Positions 25,876 to 34,890 of a stretch of DNA of 64,000 nucleotides are shown one piece after another. Within the stretch, counting starts at the first letter, position 1; each line of letters starts with the position of its first letter. The DNA comes from TMP-7 sp038212445 (GTDB taxonomy: Bacteria; Acidobacteriota; Terriglobia; Bryobacterales; Bryobacteraceae). Location: positions 25,716 to 89,715 of the forward strand of contig JBBQUM010000032.1 of the NCBI GenBank assembly GCA_038212445.1, read 5' to 3'. A program made the position numbers and the translations under genes. The notes beneath the pieces were generated by a model. The model was not told the origin of the DNA. It saw only the letters and a list, made by a program, of their open reading frames with translations, and did not search any database.

Positions 25876-27501
25876 ATGACTCGAAATCTCCAATACAAGG
25901 CCCTGTTCATCGCGGCCGTCATTCTGGCCTGCCTTTACGGGGTCATCGGTTTGCCGAGGTCGATCGCCGACATCAAGACAAACTTTCATAAGAACATCCG
26001 TCTCGGCCTCGACTTGCGCGGCGGCAGTCAGCTCACCATGCAGGTACAGGTGCAGGACGCGTTCAAGGCCGAAGCCGACGCCACCATCGACCGGATCAAG
26101 GAAGAGCTGAAGAAGGCCGGCATCGACTACGCCGCCATCGACCGCAACGATCCGCAAACCATCGACCAGGCTGCCGATATCCAGGTAAACGTCAAGAGCG
26201 TTCCCGGCGTGAAGGCGGGCGATTTCCGCAAGCTGATCAATGACCGGTTTGGCGTCTCATGGATTCTCACGCCGCTCAACTCCACTGACTACAAGATGAC
26301 CATGAAGACCACCGAGGCCCTCAAGCTTCGGAAGGATACGGTGGAGCAAAGCCGCAACACGATCGAGAAGAAAATCAACGGTCTGGGCCTGACTGAATCG
26401 ACTGTGCAAGAGCAGGGCAACGCCGAGAAGGACGCCCGTTTGCTCGTGCAGATGCCCGGCGTCGACGATCCCGCGCGTATCAAGGAAATTCTCCGCACCT
26501 CAGCTATTCTCGAGCTTTTCGAGGTCAAGGACGGTCCCTTCAATACTCGCGAGGAAGCTCTCTCCAAGCACGGCGGCATTCTGCCTCTGAACACCCAACT
26601 CATGTCAGGCGCCACCCGCGCCGGCGGTCAGCAGGAGGGTTGGTATCTCCTCAGCAAGACCCCGGTAGTCACCGGCCGCGACCTGCGTGACGCCAAAGCC
26701 CAGCAGTCCGGGCAGACCGGCGGCTGGGAAACGGCTTTTGTCCTCGCCCAGGATGCCGCTAAGCGCTTTGAACGCTTTACCGAAGCCAACGTCGGCAACC
26801 GCCTGGCGATCGTCCTCGACAAGCAGGTTCTGACCGCGCCGAGCATCAAGAGCAAGATTAGCGACTCCGGCGTTATTGAAGGCATGGGCAGTCACGAGAA
26901 TGCAGGCGACCTCGCTCTCAACCTGCGCGCAGGGTCACTGCCGGCCAGCGTCCAGTACCTCGAAGAGCGCAGCATCGGACCAGCTCTTGGCGCGGATTCG
27001 ATTCGCGACGGAATCTATTCGGGTGTCGCCGGCGTTGCGGCCGTCATCGTCGTTATGCTGGTTTACTACAAGCGCAGCGGCATCAACGCGACGCTGGCTC
27101 TGGTGCTCAATGCCCTCATCCTCATCGCCGCGCTAGCCTGGTTTGACGCTACGCTCACCTTGCCGGGCATTGCCGGGGTCATTCTTACCATCGGTATGGC
27201 GGTCGACTCCAACGTTCTGATTTTTGAGAGGATCCGTGAAGAGTTGCGTAGCGGCAAGGCCATTCCGGCAGCCGTCGACGCCGGCTTTAATAAGGCCTTC
27301 CTGACCATCGTTGATACGCACGTGACCACCGTCGTGTCCTGCGCATTTTTGCTTATCTTTGGAACCACCGCCGTGAAGGGCTTTGCTATAACCCTGATGA
27401 TCGGTCTGGTGGCGAATGTTTTCACCGCCGTCTTTGTTTCGAAGGTGATTTTCGACTTCGAATTGTCGGGCAAGCGCCAGCCGGCGCACCTGAGTATCTA
27501 G
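25876..27501 (+). CDS. secD: Protein-export membrane protein SecD
   Basis: SecD works with SecF to use the proton or sodium gradient to pull translocating proteins into the periplasm. The 541-residue protein has a first membrane helix (7-29), the D1 motif LGLDLRGGSQL, a large periplasmic region, and five C-terminal helices from about 375. These contain MLVYYKRSGI, GMAVDSNVLIFERIREE and the conserved IVDTHVTTV. A 6-bp hairpin (CCCAGG/CCTGGG, 27505-27525) follows the stop and could adjust SecD:SecF expression. Confidence 0.96.
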   Translation: MTRNLQYKALFIAAVILACLYGVIGLPRSIADIKTNFHKNIRLGLDLRGGSQLTMQVQVQDAFKAEADATIDRIKEELKKAGIDYAAIDRNDPQTIDQAADIQVNVKSVPGVKAGDFRKLINDRFGVSWILTPLNSTDYKMTMKTTEALKLRKDTVEQSRNTIEKKINGLGLTESTVQEQGNAEKDARLLVQMPGVDDPARIKEILRTSAILELFEVKDGPFNTREEALSKHGGILPLNTQLMSGATRAGGQQEGWYLLSKTPVVTGRDLRDAKAQQSGQTGGWETAFVLAQDAAKRFERFTEANVGNRLAIVLDKQVLTAPSIKSKISDSGVIEGMGSHENAGDLALNLRAGSLPASVQYLEERSIGPALGADSIRDGIYSGVAGVAAVIVVMLVYYKRSGINATLALVLNALILIAALAWFDATLTLPGIAGVILTIGMAVDSNVLIFERIREELRSGKAIPAAVDAGFNKAFLTIVDTHVTTVVSCAFLLIFGTTAVKGFAITLMIGLVANVFTAVFVSKVIFDFELSGKRQPAHLSI

Positions 27502-27645
27502 CCGCCCAGGAAACCCGTGCCTGGGACTGGACCGTTGGTCTCGGCACGATGCGTGGCGATGTGATAAGGTTTTTAACTTCTACAACGGGAACAATAAGGG
27601 GAACGCCGGTGTCTAACTCATTTAAAGGCCGGCAATGCAGGTTGC

Positions 27646-28827
27646 ATGGAGCTATTTAAGAATACGAACTTCGACTTCCTCGGGAAGAAATGGCCTTTCA
27701 TTGGATTGTCGCTTCTGCTTACGGCGGTCGGTCTGATCAGCTTGATGGTGAAGGGTGGACCCAGATACGGCATTGATTTTCGCGGTGGCGCGCTGATGTA
27801 CGTGAAGTTCGCCCAGGAGCCTCCCGTGGAGAAGATTCGCAGCGCTGTTTCGGCGAAGATCCCGGGTGAAGTCACCGTCGTTAACGTTTCCTCTTCGAAC
27901 GAGGTCGAAATCGGGACCGAGATTTCTGAAGAGAAGACTCTGAACGCGAACCGTCAGGCGATGGTTGACCTTCTCGAGGCAAACTTCAACCCCAGTGGTG
28001 CAGGGAAGTTGGATGTGAATAATGCCGGCGTTGCTGCGGTAGCCGATAAACTGCGCGATCCGCTGCAGAGGGCAGGCGCGAGCATGAGCGAGGAACAGCT
28101 TCAGACGACGGCCAAGGCGGTCGTGGATTTCAAGAACAGTCCTCCGCGCTCGGGATTGCTGAAGAGTTTTGACGAGTTGTCGGGAGTGCCCGGCGTCACG
28201 CCGCAGGTGATCTCGGTTCTCAAGCAAGAAACCGCACTGGCGCCATTTACGATCCGGTCTACTGAGGTCGTTGGCCCGAAGGTCGGTGGGGAGTTAAGAA
28301 ACAAGGCGCTGTTTGCCACGTTGTATGCTCTTGGCGGAATGTTGGTTTATATTGCTTTCCGATTTGAGTGGATTTATGGGGTTGCTGCCGTGATCGCGGT
28401 TTTTCACGATACAATCATCACGATCGGCTTGTTCTCACTGTTCAATAAGGACATCTCGCTCACCGTGGTAGCGGCGCTGTTGACCCTCGTCGGTTACTCC
28501 ATGAATGACACGATCGTAACGTTCGATCGAATTCGAGAAAACCTGAAGTTGATGCGGCGCGAGAAGTTCGAGCCCTTGGTGAACCTGAGCATCAACCAGA
28601 CTCTAAGCCGGACCATCTTGACTTCGGGCCTGACGTTTCTCACCGCGATATCGCTCTACCTTTTTGGTGGACAGGTTCTGAACGGGTTCGCCTTCGCGCT
28701 GGTTGTTGGTATCATCGTCGGAACGTATTCGTCGATTTTCATCGCCAGTCCGATTCTGGTGTTTTGGCAGAATTATTTGGAGAGCCGGAAGCGTAGCGGT
28801 ACACCCGCCGCCCCGGTAGCTAGATGA
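27646..28827 (+). CDS. secF: Protein-export membrane protein SecF
   Basis: The 393-residue partner of SecD has the first helix at 14-35, the YGIDFRGGALMYVKF motif, and five later helices. The catalytic-region sequence DTIITIGLFSLF is present, as are YSMNDTIVTFDRIREN and the LSRTILTSGLT segment. The periplasmic region (about 95-215) is longer than in E. coli SecF by several dozen residues, with a helical insert (KLDVNNAGVAAVADKLRD). It lies 144 bases after secD, so it might also have its own promoter. Confidence 0.95.
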   Translation: MELFKNTNFDFLGKKWPFIGLSLLLTAVGLISLMVKGGPRYGIDFRGGALMYVKFAQEPPVEKIRSAVSAKIPGEVTVVNVSSSNEVEIGTEISEEKTLNANRQAMVDLLEANFNPSGAGKLDVNNAGVAAVADKLRDPLQRAGASMSEEQLQTTAKAVVDFKNSPPRSGLLKSFDELSGVPGVTPQVISVLKQETALAPFTIRSTEVVGPKVGGELRNKALFATLYALGGMLVYIAFRFEWIYGVAAVIAVFHDTIITIGLFSLFNKDISLTVVAALLTLVGYSMNDTIVTFDRIRENLKLMRREKFEPLVNLSINQTLSRTILTSGLTFLTAISLYLFGGQVLNGFAFALVVGIIVGTYSSIFIASPILVFWQNYLESRKRSGTPAAPVAR

Positions 28828-28882
28828 GAACGAAACTTTAGCGTAGAGCGCCGCGGGCGCCCGGCTGAAAAGGGGAAAGGTC

Positions 28883-29644
28883 ATGTTTGAGCAGACATTC
28901 GTCGACGGGACCGGAAAAACAAATAAAGGTTGGACCGTAGTCCTCTCCTTTATTTTTCAGATGCTCCTCATCACCGTGTTGGTCCTGATTCCGTTGATTT
29001 ATACGGACACACTTCCAAAAGCGCAGTTAACCAGCTTCCTGGTGGCGCCTCCGCCACCACCCCCGCCGCCGCCTCCTCCTGCTGCTACCCCGCCACCCAA
29101 GGTCGTCAAAGTGGTGCCGCGGCAGTTTGATGCAGGACGTTTGATGGCGCCCAAGCAGATTCCGAAAGACATCGCCATGATCAAGGAAGAAGAACTTCCT
29201 CCGCCTTCGGCCTCCGCCGGCGTTGTCGGTGGCGTGCCAGGTGGCGTACCGGGCGGTGCTGCCGGCGGCGTCATTGGCGGCATCATTGGTAGCGTTCCCA
29301 CTGCGGCTCCTCCCCCGCCCCCCAAGAAGGAAGAACCCAAGCCGGTCACTCCCCAACGAATCCGTGTCGGTGGAAACGTACAAGCCGCCAACTTGATTCG
29401 TAAAGTAACTCCACAGTACCCGCCGCTTGCCAAGCAAGCTCGTGTGCAGGGCACCGTGCGGTTCCAGGCCATCATCGGCAAGGACGGCACGATTCAGAAT
29501 CTGCAATTAGTGAGCGGTCACCCGTTGCTCGTACCTTCCGCTACCGAAGCTGTGAAACAGTGGCTCTACAAACCGACTCTGTTGAATAGCGAACCGGTAG
29601 AGGTGATCACGCAGATTGATGTGAACTTCACGCTTTCTCAGTAG
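28883..29644 (+). CDS. tonB: TonB-family energy transducer
   Basis: TonB transmits inner-membrane proton-motive force to outer-membrane receptors. The 253-residue protein has a membrane helix (about 21-40), a polyproline run (from about residue 55), a Gly/Val/Pro-rich spacer (115-145), a second Pro/Lys segment, and a C-terminal TonB domain (about 170-253) with TPQYPPLAKQARVQGTV. Exb partners follow immediately. GGGAAAGG precedes the ATG. The flexible spacer suits spanning the periplasm. It is the canonical transducer here; another TonB-like gene sits at 42566-43582. Confidence 0.92.
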   Translation: MFEQTFVDGTGKTNKGWTVVLSFIFQMLLITVLVLIPLIYTDTLPKAQLTSFLVAPPPPPPPPPPPAATPPPKVVKVVPRQFDAGRLMAPKQIPKDIAMIKEEELPPPSASAGVVGGVPGGVPGGAAGGVIGGIIGSVPTAAPPPPPKKEEPKPVTPQRIRVGGNVQAANLIRKVTPQYPPLAKQARVQGTVRFQAIIGKDGTIQNLQLVSGHPLLVPSATEAVKQWLYKPTLLNSEPVEVITQIDVNFTLSQ

Positions 29645-29750
29645 TGTTCCCGGCTCTCGGCGACTACCGTTAATGGCTGGTCCTCGCCGGTACTCGGATG
29701 CAGTTCGGCTGTATTTTTAGTTAGATCAAATCAACTCGCAGGAGAGACAT

Positions 29751-30488
29751 ATGCTGTTACAGTTGCAAGTCTGGGCGTTCCTTCTGATCCAGGAAGCCGC
29801 GCCCGCCATCGGTTTTGACCCGCGGTCAATGTGGAGTCAGATGAGCTGGCTCGCTCGCTTTGTGGTCATCGTCCTCTTCGTTATGTCGGCGTGGTCGATC
29901 GGTGTCATGATCGATCGTCTGATCGCCTTCAACGGCGCTCGTAGCCAGTCGCGTCAATTCGCTCCGGCAGTAGCCGGCGCATTGCGTGAAGGCAAACTCG
30001 ACGAAGCGATTAAGATCGCTGACCGTTATAACAAAAGCCATCTGGCCAAAGTTGTTGTGGCCGGACTTCAGGAATTCCGTGCACATCAGATGAGTTCGGA
30101 AATACCAGGTGAGGAAATCGAAGCCTCCAAACGCGCTCTTGAACGCGCCGAAGCTATCGTGCACGCTGAAATGAAGCGCGGCATCTCCTCCCTGGCAACC
30201 ATCGGTTCCACTGGTCCCTTCGTCGGACTGTTCGGAACGGTCGTCGGCATCATCAACGCCTTCAAGGGAATTTCGACTGAAAAGTCGACCGGTCTCGGCG
30301 CGGTCGCCGGCGGTATTTCCGAAGCGCTGGTAACCACCGCCGTCGGTCTGGTTGTGGCTATCCCGGCCGTCTGGATGTTCAACTACTTCACCAACCGCGT
30401 GGAAGCGTTTGACGTCGAGATGGGTAATTCCAGCTCCGAGCTGATTGACTACTTCCTGAAGCGCACGCAACAGAAAGCGGCCAAGTAA
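29751..30488 (+). CDS. exbB: MotA/TolQ/ExbB proton-channel protein
   Basis: This 245-residue protein is the pentameric channel subunit of the TonB motor. Helix 1 is at about 33-55. After a cytoplasmic region, the conserved ISSLATIGSTGPFVGLFGTV segment forms helix 2, and helix 3 includes EALVTTAVGLVVAIPAVW. A GGAGAG ribosome site precedes the ATG. A strong hairpin separates it from exbD, which could help set the ExbB:ExbD ratio. Confidence 0.94.
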   Translation: MLLQLQVWAFLLIQEAAPAIGFDPRSMWSQMSWLARFVVIVLFVMSAWSIGVMIDRLIAFNGARSQSRQFAPAVAGALREGKLDEAIKIADRYNKSHLAKVVVAGLQEFRAHQMSSEIPGEEIEASKRALERAEAIVHAEMKRGISSLATIGSTGPFVGLFGTVVGIINAFKGISTEKSTGLGAVAGGISEALVTTAVGLVVAIPAVWMFNYFTNRVEAFDVEMGNSSSELIDYFLKRTQQKAAK

Positions 30489-30518
30489 CAGTTCGGTTTC
30501 TTAGCGAGTTGATAGCGG

Positions 30519-30555
30519 GCAGGTGGGACGACGTCCAAGCCGTCCCACCACCTGC
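30519..30555 (+). other. Strong intercistronic hairpin between exbB and exbD
   Basis: The arm 30519-30530 (GCAGGTGGGACG) pairs with 30541-30555 around a 10-base loop. Nine uninterrupted pairs (GGTGGGACG/CGTCCCACC) form the core, and GCAGGT/ACCTGC can extend the stem past a three-base bulge. No T-run follows, so mRNA stabilisation or processing is likelier than termination. Confidence 0.6.
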
Positions 30556-30572
30556 GAGGCAACAGAGGACAT

Positions 30573-31013
30573 ATGGAAAAGAAAAAGGCGCAGGCTGTAG
30601 TAGGCGACATCAACGTCACCCCCATGGTGGACGTCATGCTTGTCCTGCTGATCATCTTCATGGTCATCACGCCTATGTTAACCAAGGGCGTTAGCGTGGA
30701 TCTCGTGAAAACGAAGAACCCGATTGCCATGCAAGGTGCGGATAAAGAAGACGCGATATTGGTTGCCGTGACTCGCGATGGAAAAGTCTATCTGAGCCCT
30801 GGTAACACCCAGCAGCCCCCGGATCAGTTGCCCGCAAAGGTTAAGGACTTTCTTACGAACCGCCTGGACAAGACGGTTTACATCAAGAGCGACAGTCGTG
30901 CGCGTTATGAGAAGGTCACGGATGTCATCGACAATCTTCGCGCCGCTGGTGTGGATCAACTTGGGTTGCTCACTGAGCAAATCAAGGGCGCGGGCACCAT
31001 GGATAAGAAGTAA
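30573..31013 (+). CDS. exbD: ExbD/TolR-family protein (first copy)
   Basis: This 146-residue subunit of the TonB motor has one helix (about 17-38) containing the essential proton-carrying aspartate in NVTPMVDVMLVLLIIFMV (D20). A periplasmic domain runs from about 45. Ribosome site AGAGGA precedes the ATG. A second exbD follows after 27 bases. Two different ExbD copies suggest a heterodimer or two specialised motors sharing one ExbB. Confidence 0.93.
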   Translation: MEKKKAQAVVGDINVTPMVDVMLVLLIIFMVITPMLTKGVSVDLVKTKNPIAMQGADKEDAILVAVTRDGKVYLSPGNTQQPPDQLPAKVKDFLTNRLDKTVYIKSDSRARYEKVTDVIDNLRAAGVDQLGLLTEQIKGAGTMDKK

Positions 31014-31040
31014 TAGGGTCAGGGTCTAAGGAGAAACTGT

Positions 31041-31472
31041 ATGTCAATGGCAGTGGGCGGAAGCGGCAGCGGCGCAAAAGCCGACATGAACGTCACGCCT
31101 CTCATCGATGTGTTGCTCGTGCTGTTGATTATTTTCATGGTCATCACGCCTCTGACACCGCACGGGCTTGAAGCGTTGGTGCCTCAACCACCTCCGCCGA
31201 ATCAGCCGCCGCCGAATCCGAACCAGGATCGCACGGTAGTCATCATCATCAATAAAGACAAGTCGATGTTGTTGAATACCGAGCCCATCACCGAATCGAA
31301 TCTCGGAGCCCGCCTGGAAGACATCTTCAAGACGCGCGCCGAACGAGTCGTCTTCGTCAAGGGTGATCCGGACCTCGATTTTGCGTCAGTGGCTAAGGCA
31401 ATTGATATCGCCAAGGGTGCAGGCCTCGATAAGGTTGGCTTGATGACGCCCAAGGTAGAGTCAGGACAGTAG
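31041..31472 (+). CDS. ExbD/TolR-family protein (second copy)
   Basis: The 143-residue paralogue has the same helix with the proton-carrying aspartate (NVTPLIDVLLVLLIIFMV). It differs from the first copy by a Pro/Asn-rich stretch after the helix (PQPPPPNQPPPNPNQ) and a divergent periplasmic domain. A strong AAGGAG site precedes the ATG. Cotranscription with exbB and exbD is clear. Confidence 0.93.
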   Translation: MSMAVGGSGSGAKADMNVTPLIDVLLVLLIIFMVITPLTPHGLEALVPQPPPPNQPPPNPNQDRTVVIIINKDKSMLLNTEPITESNLGARLEDIFKTRAERVVFVKGDPDLDFASVAKAIDIAKGAGLDKVGLMTPKVESGQ

Positions 31473-31485
31473 CTTTTGGTTGTGG

Positions 31486-31506
31486 GCCGGTCTCTAAGAG
31501 GCCGGC
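31486..31506 (+). other. Intercistronic hairpin after the second exbD
   Basis: A 9-bp stem with one G-U pair and a three-base loop occupies these 21 bases, flanked by GCCGG and GCCGGC. There is no T-run. It lies between the ExbD gene and the TPR lipoprotein gene and may terminate partially or protect the upstream mRNA. Confidence 0.55.
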
Positions 31507-31550
31507 ATCGATTTCAATACGAACTAATTCAGTCCCACCAGGGAAATAAT

Positions 31551-32393
31551 ATGAATCGCAAAGTCCAATTTGGTCTGGCTGGCTTAGCCGGACTTGTGAT
31601 GCTGTTCGGCACCGGCTGCGATCGCCTCAAGTCGCGCGACCGCCTTAATAAGGGTGTATCGGCGTTCAAGAACGCCAAGTACCAGGACGCTGTCGATAGC
31701 TTCAAGGAAGCCATCCAGCTCGATCCGAACAATCCCAATGCGCGGCTCTATCTCGCGACGGCCTACATGGTGCAGTGGATCCCCGGTGCGGAGTCGCCTG
31801 AGAACCAGCAACTTGCAGACGCCGCCAAACAAGAGTTCCTGAACGTCCTCTCTAAGGACGCAAAGGATAAGACAGCGCTCGCCTACCTGGCGTCGCTTTG
31901 CTACAATCAGGCCGGCTCCCTGCAGGGCGAGGAGAAGGTTAAGAAGCTCGATGAGGCGCGCGACTGGAACATGAAGCTCATCGAAGTCGATCCGAAAGCG
32001 AAAGAGGCGTTCTACAGCGTCGGCGTTATCGCCTGGTCGAAGTGGTATCCCGCGCTCGGTAAGGCCCGTGCCGAACTCGGCATGAAGCCCGAGGACCCTG
32101 GCCCCATCAAAGACAAGAAGGTCAAGGAAGAGTTGAAGCAGAAGTACTCCGGCATCATCGAGGAAGGTATCTCCAGTCTGAACAAGGCCCTCGATGTTGA
32201 TAAGGAATACGACGACGCAATGGCCTACTTGAACCTCCTGATCCGCGAACGAGCCGATTTGGCCGACACGCCTGAGGAATATAAGAAGGAAACCGAAGTC
32301 GCTGATGGATGGGTCCAAAAGGCCCTCGATACCAAGAAGGCCAGGGCTGCCCGCCAGCCCGGCAGTGTCGGTATCACTCAGGAATCGAAGTAA
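31551..32393 (+). CDS. TPR-repeat lipoprotein
   Basis: I place the start at 31551 (GGGA ahead), giving 280 residues that begin with a lipoprotein signal and lipobox LFGTGC. An in-frame extension to 31476 adds 25 residues that would spoil the signal. Tetratricopeptide repeats cover about residues 30-100 and 120-240 (NKGVSAFKNAKYQDAVDSFK; DPNNPNARLYLATAYM). TPR lipoproteins scaffold envelope complexes. Its place after tonB-exbB-exbD-exbD suggests a role with that motor or its receptors, by inference. Confidence 0.82.
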   Translation: MNRKVQFGLAGLAGLVMLFGTGCDRLKSRDRLNKGVSAFKNAKYQDAVDSFKEAIQLDPNNPNARLYLATAYMVQWIPGAESPENQQLADAAKQEFLNVLSKDAKDKTALAYLASLCYNQAGSLQGEEKVKKLDEARDWNMKLIEVDPKAKEAFYSVGVIAWSKWYPALGKARAELGMKPEDPGPIKDKKVKEELKQKYSGIIEEGISSLNKALDVDKEYDDAMAYLNLLIRERADLADTPEEYKKETEVADGWVQKALDTKKARAARQPGSVGITQESK

Positions 32394-32413
32394 CCACTCG
32401 TTATTGGTTGACT

Positions 32414-32440
32414 GCGGGCTGCACTTCGGTGCACGCCCGC
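32414..32440 (+). terminator. Hairpin with UUCG tetraloop after the secDF-tonB-exb operon
   Basis: GCGGGC pairs with GCCCGC and TGCAC with GTGCA around a c(TTCG)g tetraloop, with one bulged C. It is very stable and sits 20 bases after the TPR lipoprotein stop. Only a weak T-rich tail (GTTTAT) follows, so termination may be partial. Confidence 0.6.
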
Positions 32441-32531
32441 TCCCGTTTATCCTCCGCCTCGCCTCCTCCCTCCACGGTTTCACCCCATTCGCGTTGCCGC
32501 TTCCCCTCCTTAACCGTAACTTCAGTCCAGT

Positions 32532-34112
32532 ATGTTACTGGGCAGATTTGCGATTCCGTGCGCTTTCATGGCCGCCGTGGTATTCGCTGCGGCGGGTGTG
32601 GACGATCCGGATTGGAAAGATGTGGTGGCACGCGGACGCGCCGCTGCCCGTACCAGCAACTACGGCGACGCGGAACGGCTTTTTCGCGAGGCGCTCCAGA
32701 CTGCCGAAGCACGCAGCGATTGGGCACAAACTGCCAGTGCCCTCACCTATCTCGCCGTCTTCCTGCGCGACCGCGACCAGTACCAGGCCGCCGAACCGCT
32801 TTTCGTCCGCGCCATTCACCTCTATCGCGATCACGTCGACCCGGTCAATCTCCCCAGGGCGTTGAACAACCTTGCCGCCCTGCATCAATCGCAAGGGCAT
32901 TTTGGCGAGGCCGAAGTCCTCTATCGCGATGCCGTTGATCTGGCTGCGAAACAGCAGGACGCCCCCGATGTCGGTCTGATCGCCGCCTCCAATCTGAGCT
33001 CCATCCTCGCCGGTCGCGGAAAATTCGAGGAAGCTGTCGCGGTGGTGCAAGTGATGCTGACGCGCATCGGCCCCAACCCCGCGCCTACTGAAGGCTACGC
33101 AACTGCTTTGAATCAACTCGGCATCGTCTACAAGCGCCTGGGCCGCTACGGCGAGGCGGAGAACCACCTCAAGCGGTCCCTCGACCAGAGGGAGAGGACC
33201 GAGGGTCGGGACGAGCCCTCGGCGGCCGTCGTTCTGAATAATCTGGGCGATTTGTACCTCTTGCAGGCGCGGAACGCTGAGGCTACGACGCTGCTCACTC
33301 GAGCCGAAACGATCTGCGCCAACCGTACGATGGAGATCACCCGTTGCGCCAGTATCCTGAACAATCTGGCTACCGCCGAGCAGGCTCTGGGCGATACCCG
33401 GAAAGCCGAGGCCCACCTCCAGCAAGTGATCTCGATGGCCTCTGCCCGAAGCGACGCGCGAGTGCCCTACGCCGCGGCGCTGAACAACCTGGCGCGAATC
33501 TATGCCACCCAACGGCGGTTTAAAGAGGCGACGGCCCTATTTCAGCAGTCCCTCAACGCCTGGGCCTTTGCCGACGCCAAGAATCACCCCGACTACGCCT
33601 CCACCCTCACCAACCTCGGCGCTCTCTATCTTCAACAGAAAAAATATGACATCGCCGAAGACTTGATCCGGCAGGCGATAGCCACCGACGAGCGGCTGCT
33701 TGGGCCGAACCATCCGAAACTGGTGCATGAACTGAATACTCTGGCAACGCTCTCCGCGCGCCGCAAGCGTTACTCGGAGGCTGAGGCACTCCTGCGGCGC
33801 ACAGTATCCATCTTCGAGGCGGCTGAGCCCGACAGCGCTTCACTCGCACGGGCTCTGTTGAGCCTCGGAGAAGCAGTCGCTCTGCAAAAGCACTATCCGG
33901 AGGCAGCTGAACTGTACGGACGCGGGTTCGCCATGCTGGACAATCTGCGGGTGTCGCTGCCGGAGAATGAACTGATTCTGCTGAATCGTTACGAGCAAAT
34001 TCTTCGGGCGATTCGCGACTACGCAAAGGCGGAAGAGATTTCAGCTCGGGCAATGCGCGTCCGTGTCAAAGCCGCGGTGGCGCTGGAAAAATCTCTAACG
34101 CCGCGGCGGTAA
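32532..34112 (+). CDS. Secreted tetratricopeptide-repeat protein
   Basis: The 526-residue product starts with a hydrophobic signal (residues 5-21) and then consists almost wholly of TPR units of the kinesin-light-chain type. Examples are LRDRDQYQAAEPLFVRAIHL, LKRLGRYGEAENHLKRSLDQ and LYLQQKKYDIAEDLIRQAIA, repeating roughly every 42 residues. No enzymatic domain is seen. Such proteins mediate protein-protein contacts. It follows the TPR lipoprotein but is separated by a hairpin and 138 bases, so it is probably an independent unit. Confidence 0.82.
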   Translation: MLLGRFAIPCAFMAAVVFAAAGVDDPDWKDVVARGRAAARTSNYGDAERLFREALQTAEARSDWAQTASALTYLAVFLRDRDQYQAAEPLFVRAIHLYRDHVDPVNLPRALNNLAALHQSQGHFGEAEVLYRDAVDLAAKQQDAPDVGLIAASNLSSILAGRGKFEEAVAVVQVMLTRIGPNPAPTEGYATALNQLGIVYKRLGRYGEAENHLKRSLDQRERTEGRDEPSAAVVLNNLGDLYLLQARNAEATTLLTRAETICANRTMEITRCASILNNLATAEQALGDTRKAEAHLQQVISMASARSDARVPYAAALNNLARIYATQRRFKEATALFQQSLNAWAFADAKNHPDYASTLTNLGALYLQQKKYDIAEDLIRQAIATDERLLGPNHPKLVHELNTLATLSARRKRYSEAEALLRRTVSIFEAAEPDSASLARALLSLGEAVALQKHYPEAAELYGRGFAMLDNLRVSLPENELILLNRYEQILRAIRDYAKAEEISARAMRVRVKAAVALEKSLTPRR

Positions 34113-34122
34113 GCAGAGTCAG

Positions 34123-34890
34123 TTAGCTGGTAAACAACATCCCGGACAGCGCGTCCCGATAGGTCCGGCTCAGCTTCAGCTTGGTGCCATCCTTCAAAAT
34201 CACCAGGTAGTCGCCCCGAAACCAGGGCTGCATTTCGGCGATTCGATCAATGTTCACGATCAGGGAACGATGGATGCGCGCGAACTGCGTACGGTCGAGC
34301 TTCGCCTCGAGCGAATTCATCGTCTCTCTGAGAACGTGGGTGATTCCGTTGCAATGCAGGCAGGCGTAATTATCGGCCGCCTCGATCCAGTCAATGTCAC
34401 TTACATTTACGAACATCACTTTGCCCGCGGACTTGATTGCGATGCGCCCGCGGCTTGGGCGTGCGGGCGACAGCGTGTCCACCAGGGCAGCCAACTGATT
34501 GGAGAGCGTGTCCTCTTCACGTCTGGCCAATCGCTCACGGACCCGCTCAAGCGCCAAGCGAAAACGAGCCTCGTCAAACGGCTTGAGCAGATAGTCGAAG
34601 GCGTTCACCTCGAAGGCCTTGAGTGCGTAGCCGTCGTAAGCAGTGACAAACACCACCGCAGGTGGCTTCCGGGTGCCCACCTCGCGCAACAAGTCGAAGC
34701 CATCCATCTCGGGCATCTGGACATCCAGGAATACCAGGTCCGGCGTCTCTTGCTTCAGGAACGCCTGGGCATCTCTCGGATTTCCGCATTCACCCACAAC
34801 TTCGATATCCGGCTCATCGCCGAGTAATCGCAGGATGCGTTTCCTGGCCAGCGGTTCATCATCGATCACCAACGCGCGCAATCTCTTCAT
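34123..34890 (-). CDS. LytTR-family response regulator
   Basis: The 255-residue regulator has a receiver domain (1-120) with VIDDEPLAR and the phosphoacceptor aspartate in FLDVQMPEMDGF, plus a conserved lysine in YLLKPFD. The C-terminal LytTR DNA-binding domain (about 150-255) contains IDWIEAADNYACLHCNG and FARIHRSLIVNIDRI. LytTR proteins bind direct repeats and regulate envelope or extracellular functions. Its start lies 32 bases inside the end of the kinase gene, so the pair is cotranscribed and coupled. Confidence 0.93.
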   Translation of the reverse strand: MKRLRALVIDDEPLARKRILRLLGDEPDIEVVGECGNPRDAQAFLKQETPDLVFLDVQMPEMDGFDLLREVGTRKPPAVVFVTAYDGYALKAFEVNAFDYLLKPFDEARFRLALERVRERLARREEDTLSNQLAALVDTLSPARPSRGRIAIKSAGKVMFVNVSDIDWIEAADNYACLHCNGITHVLRETMNSLEAKLDRTQFARIHRSLIVNIDRIAEMQPWFRGDYLVILKDGTKLKLSRTYRDALSGMLFTS

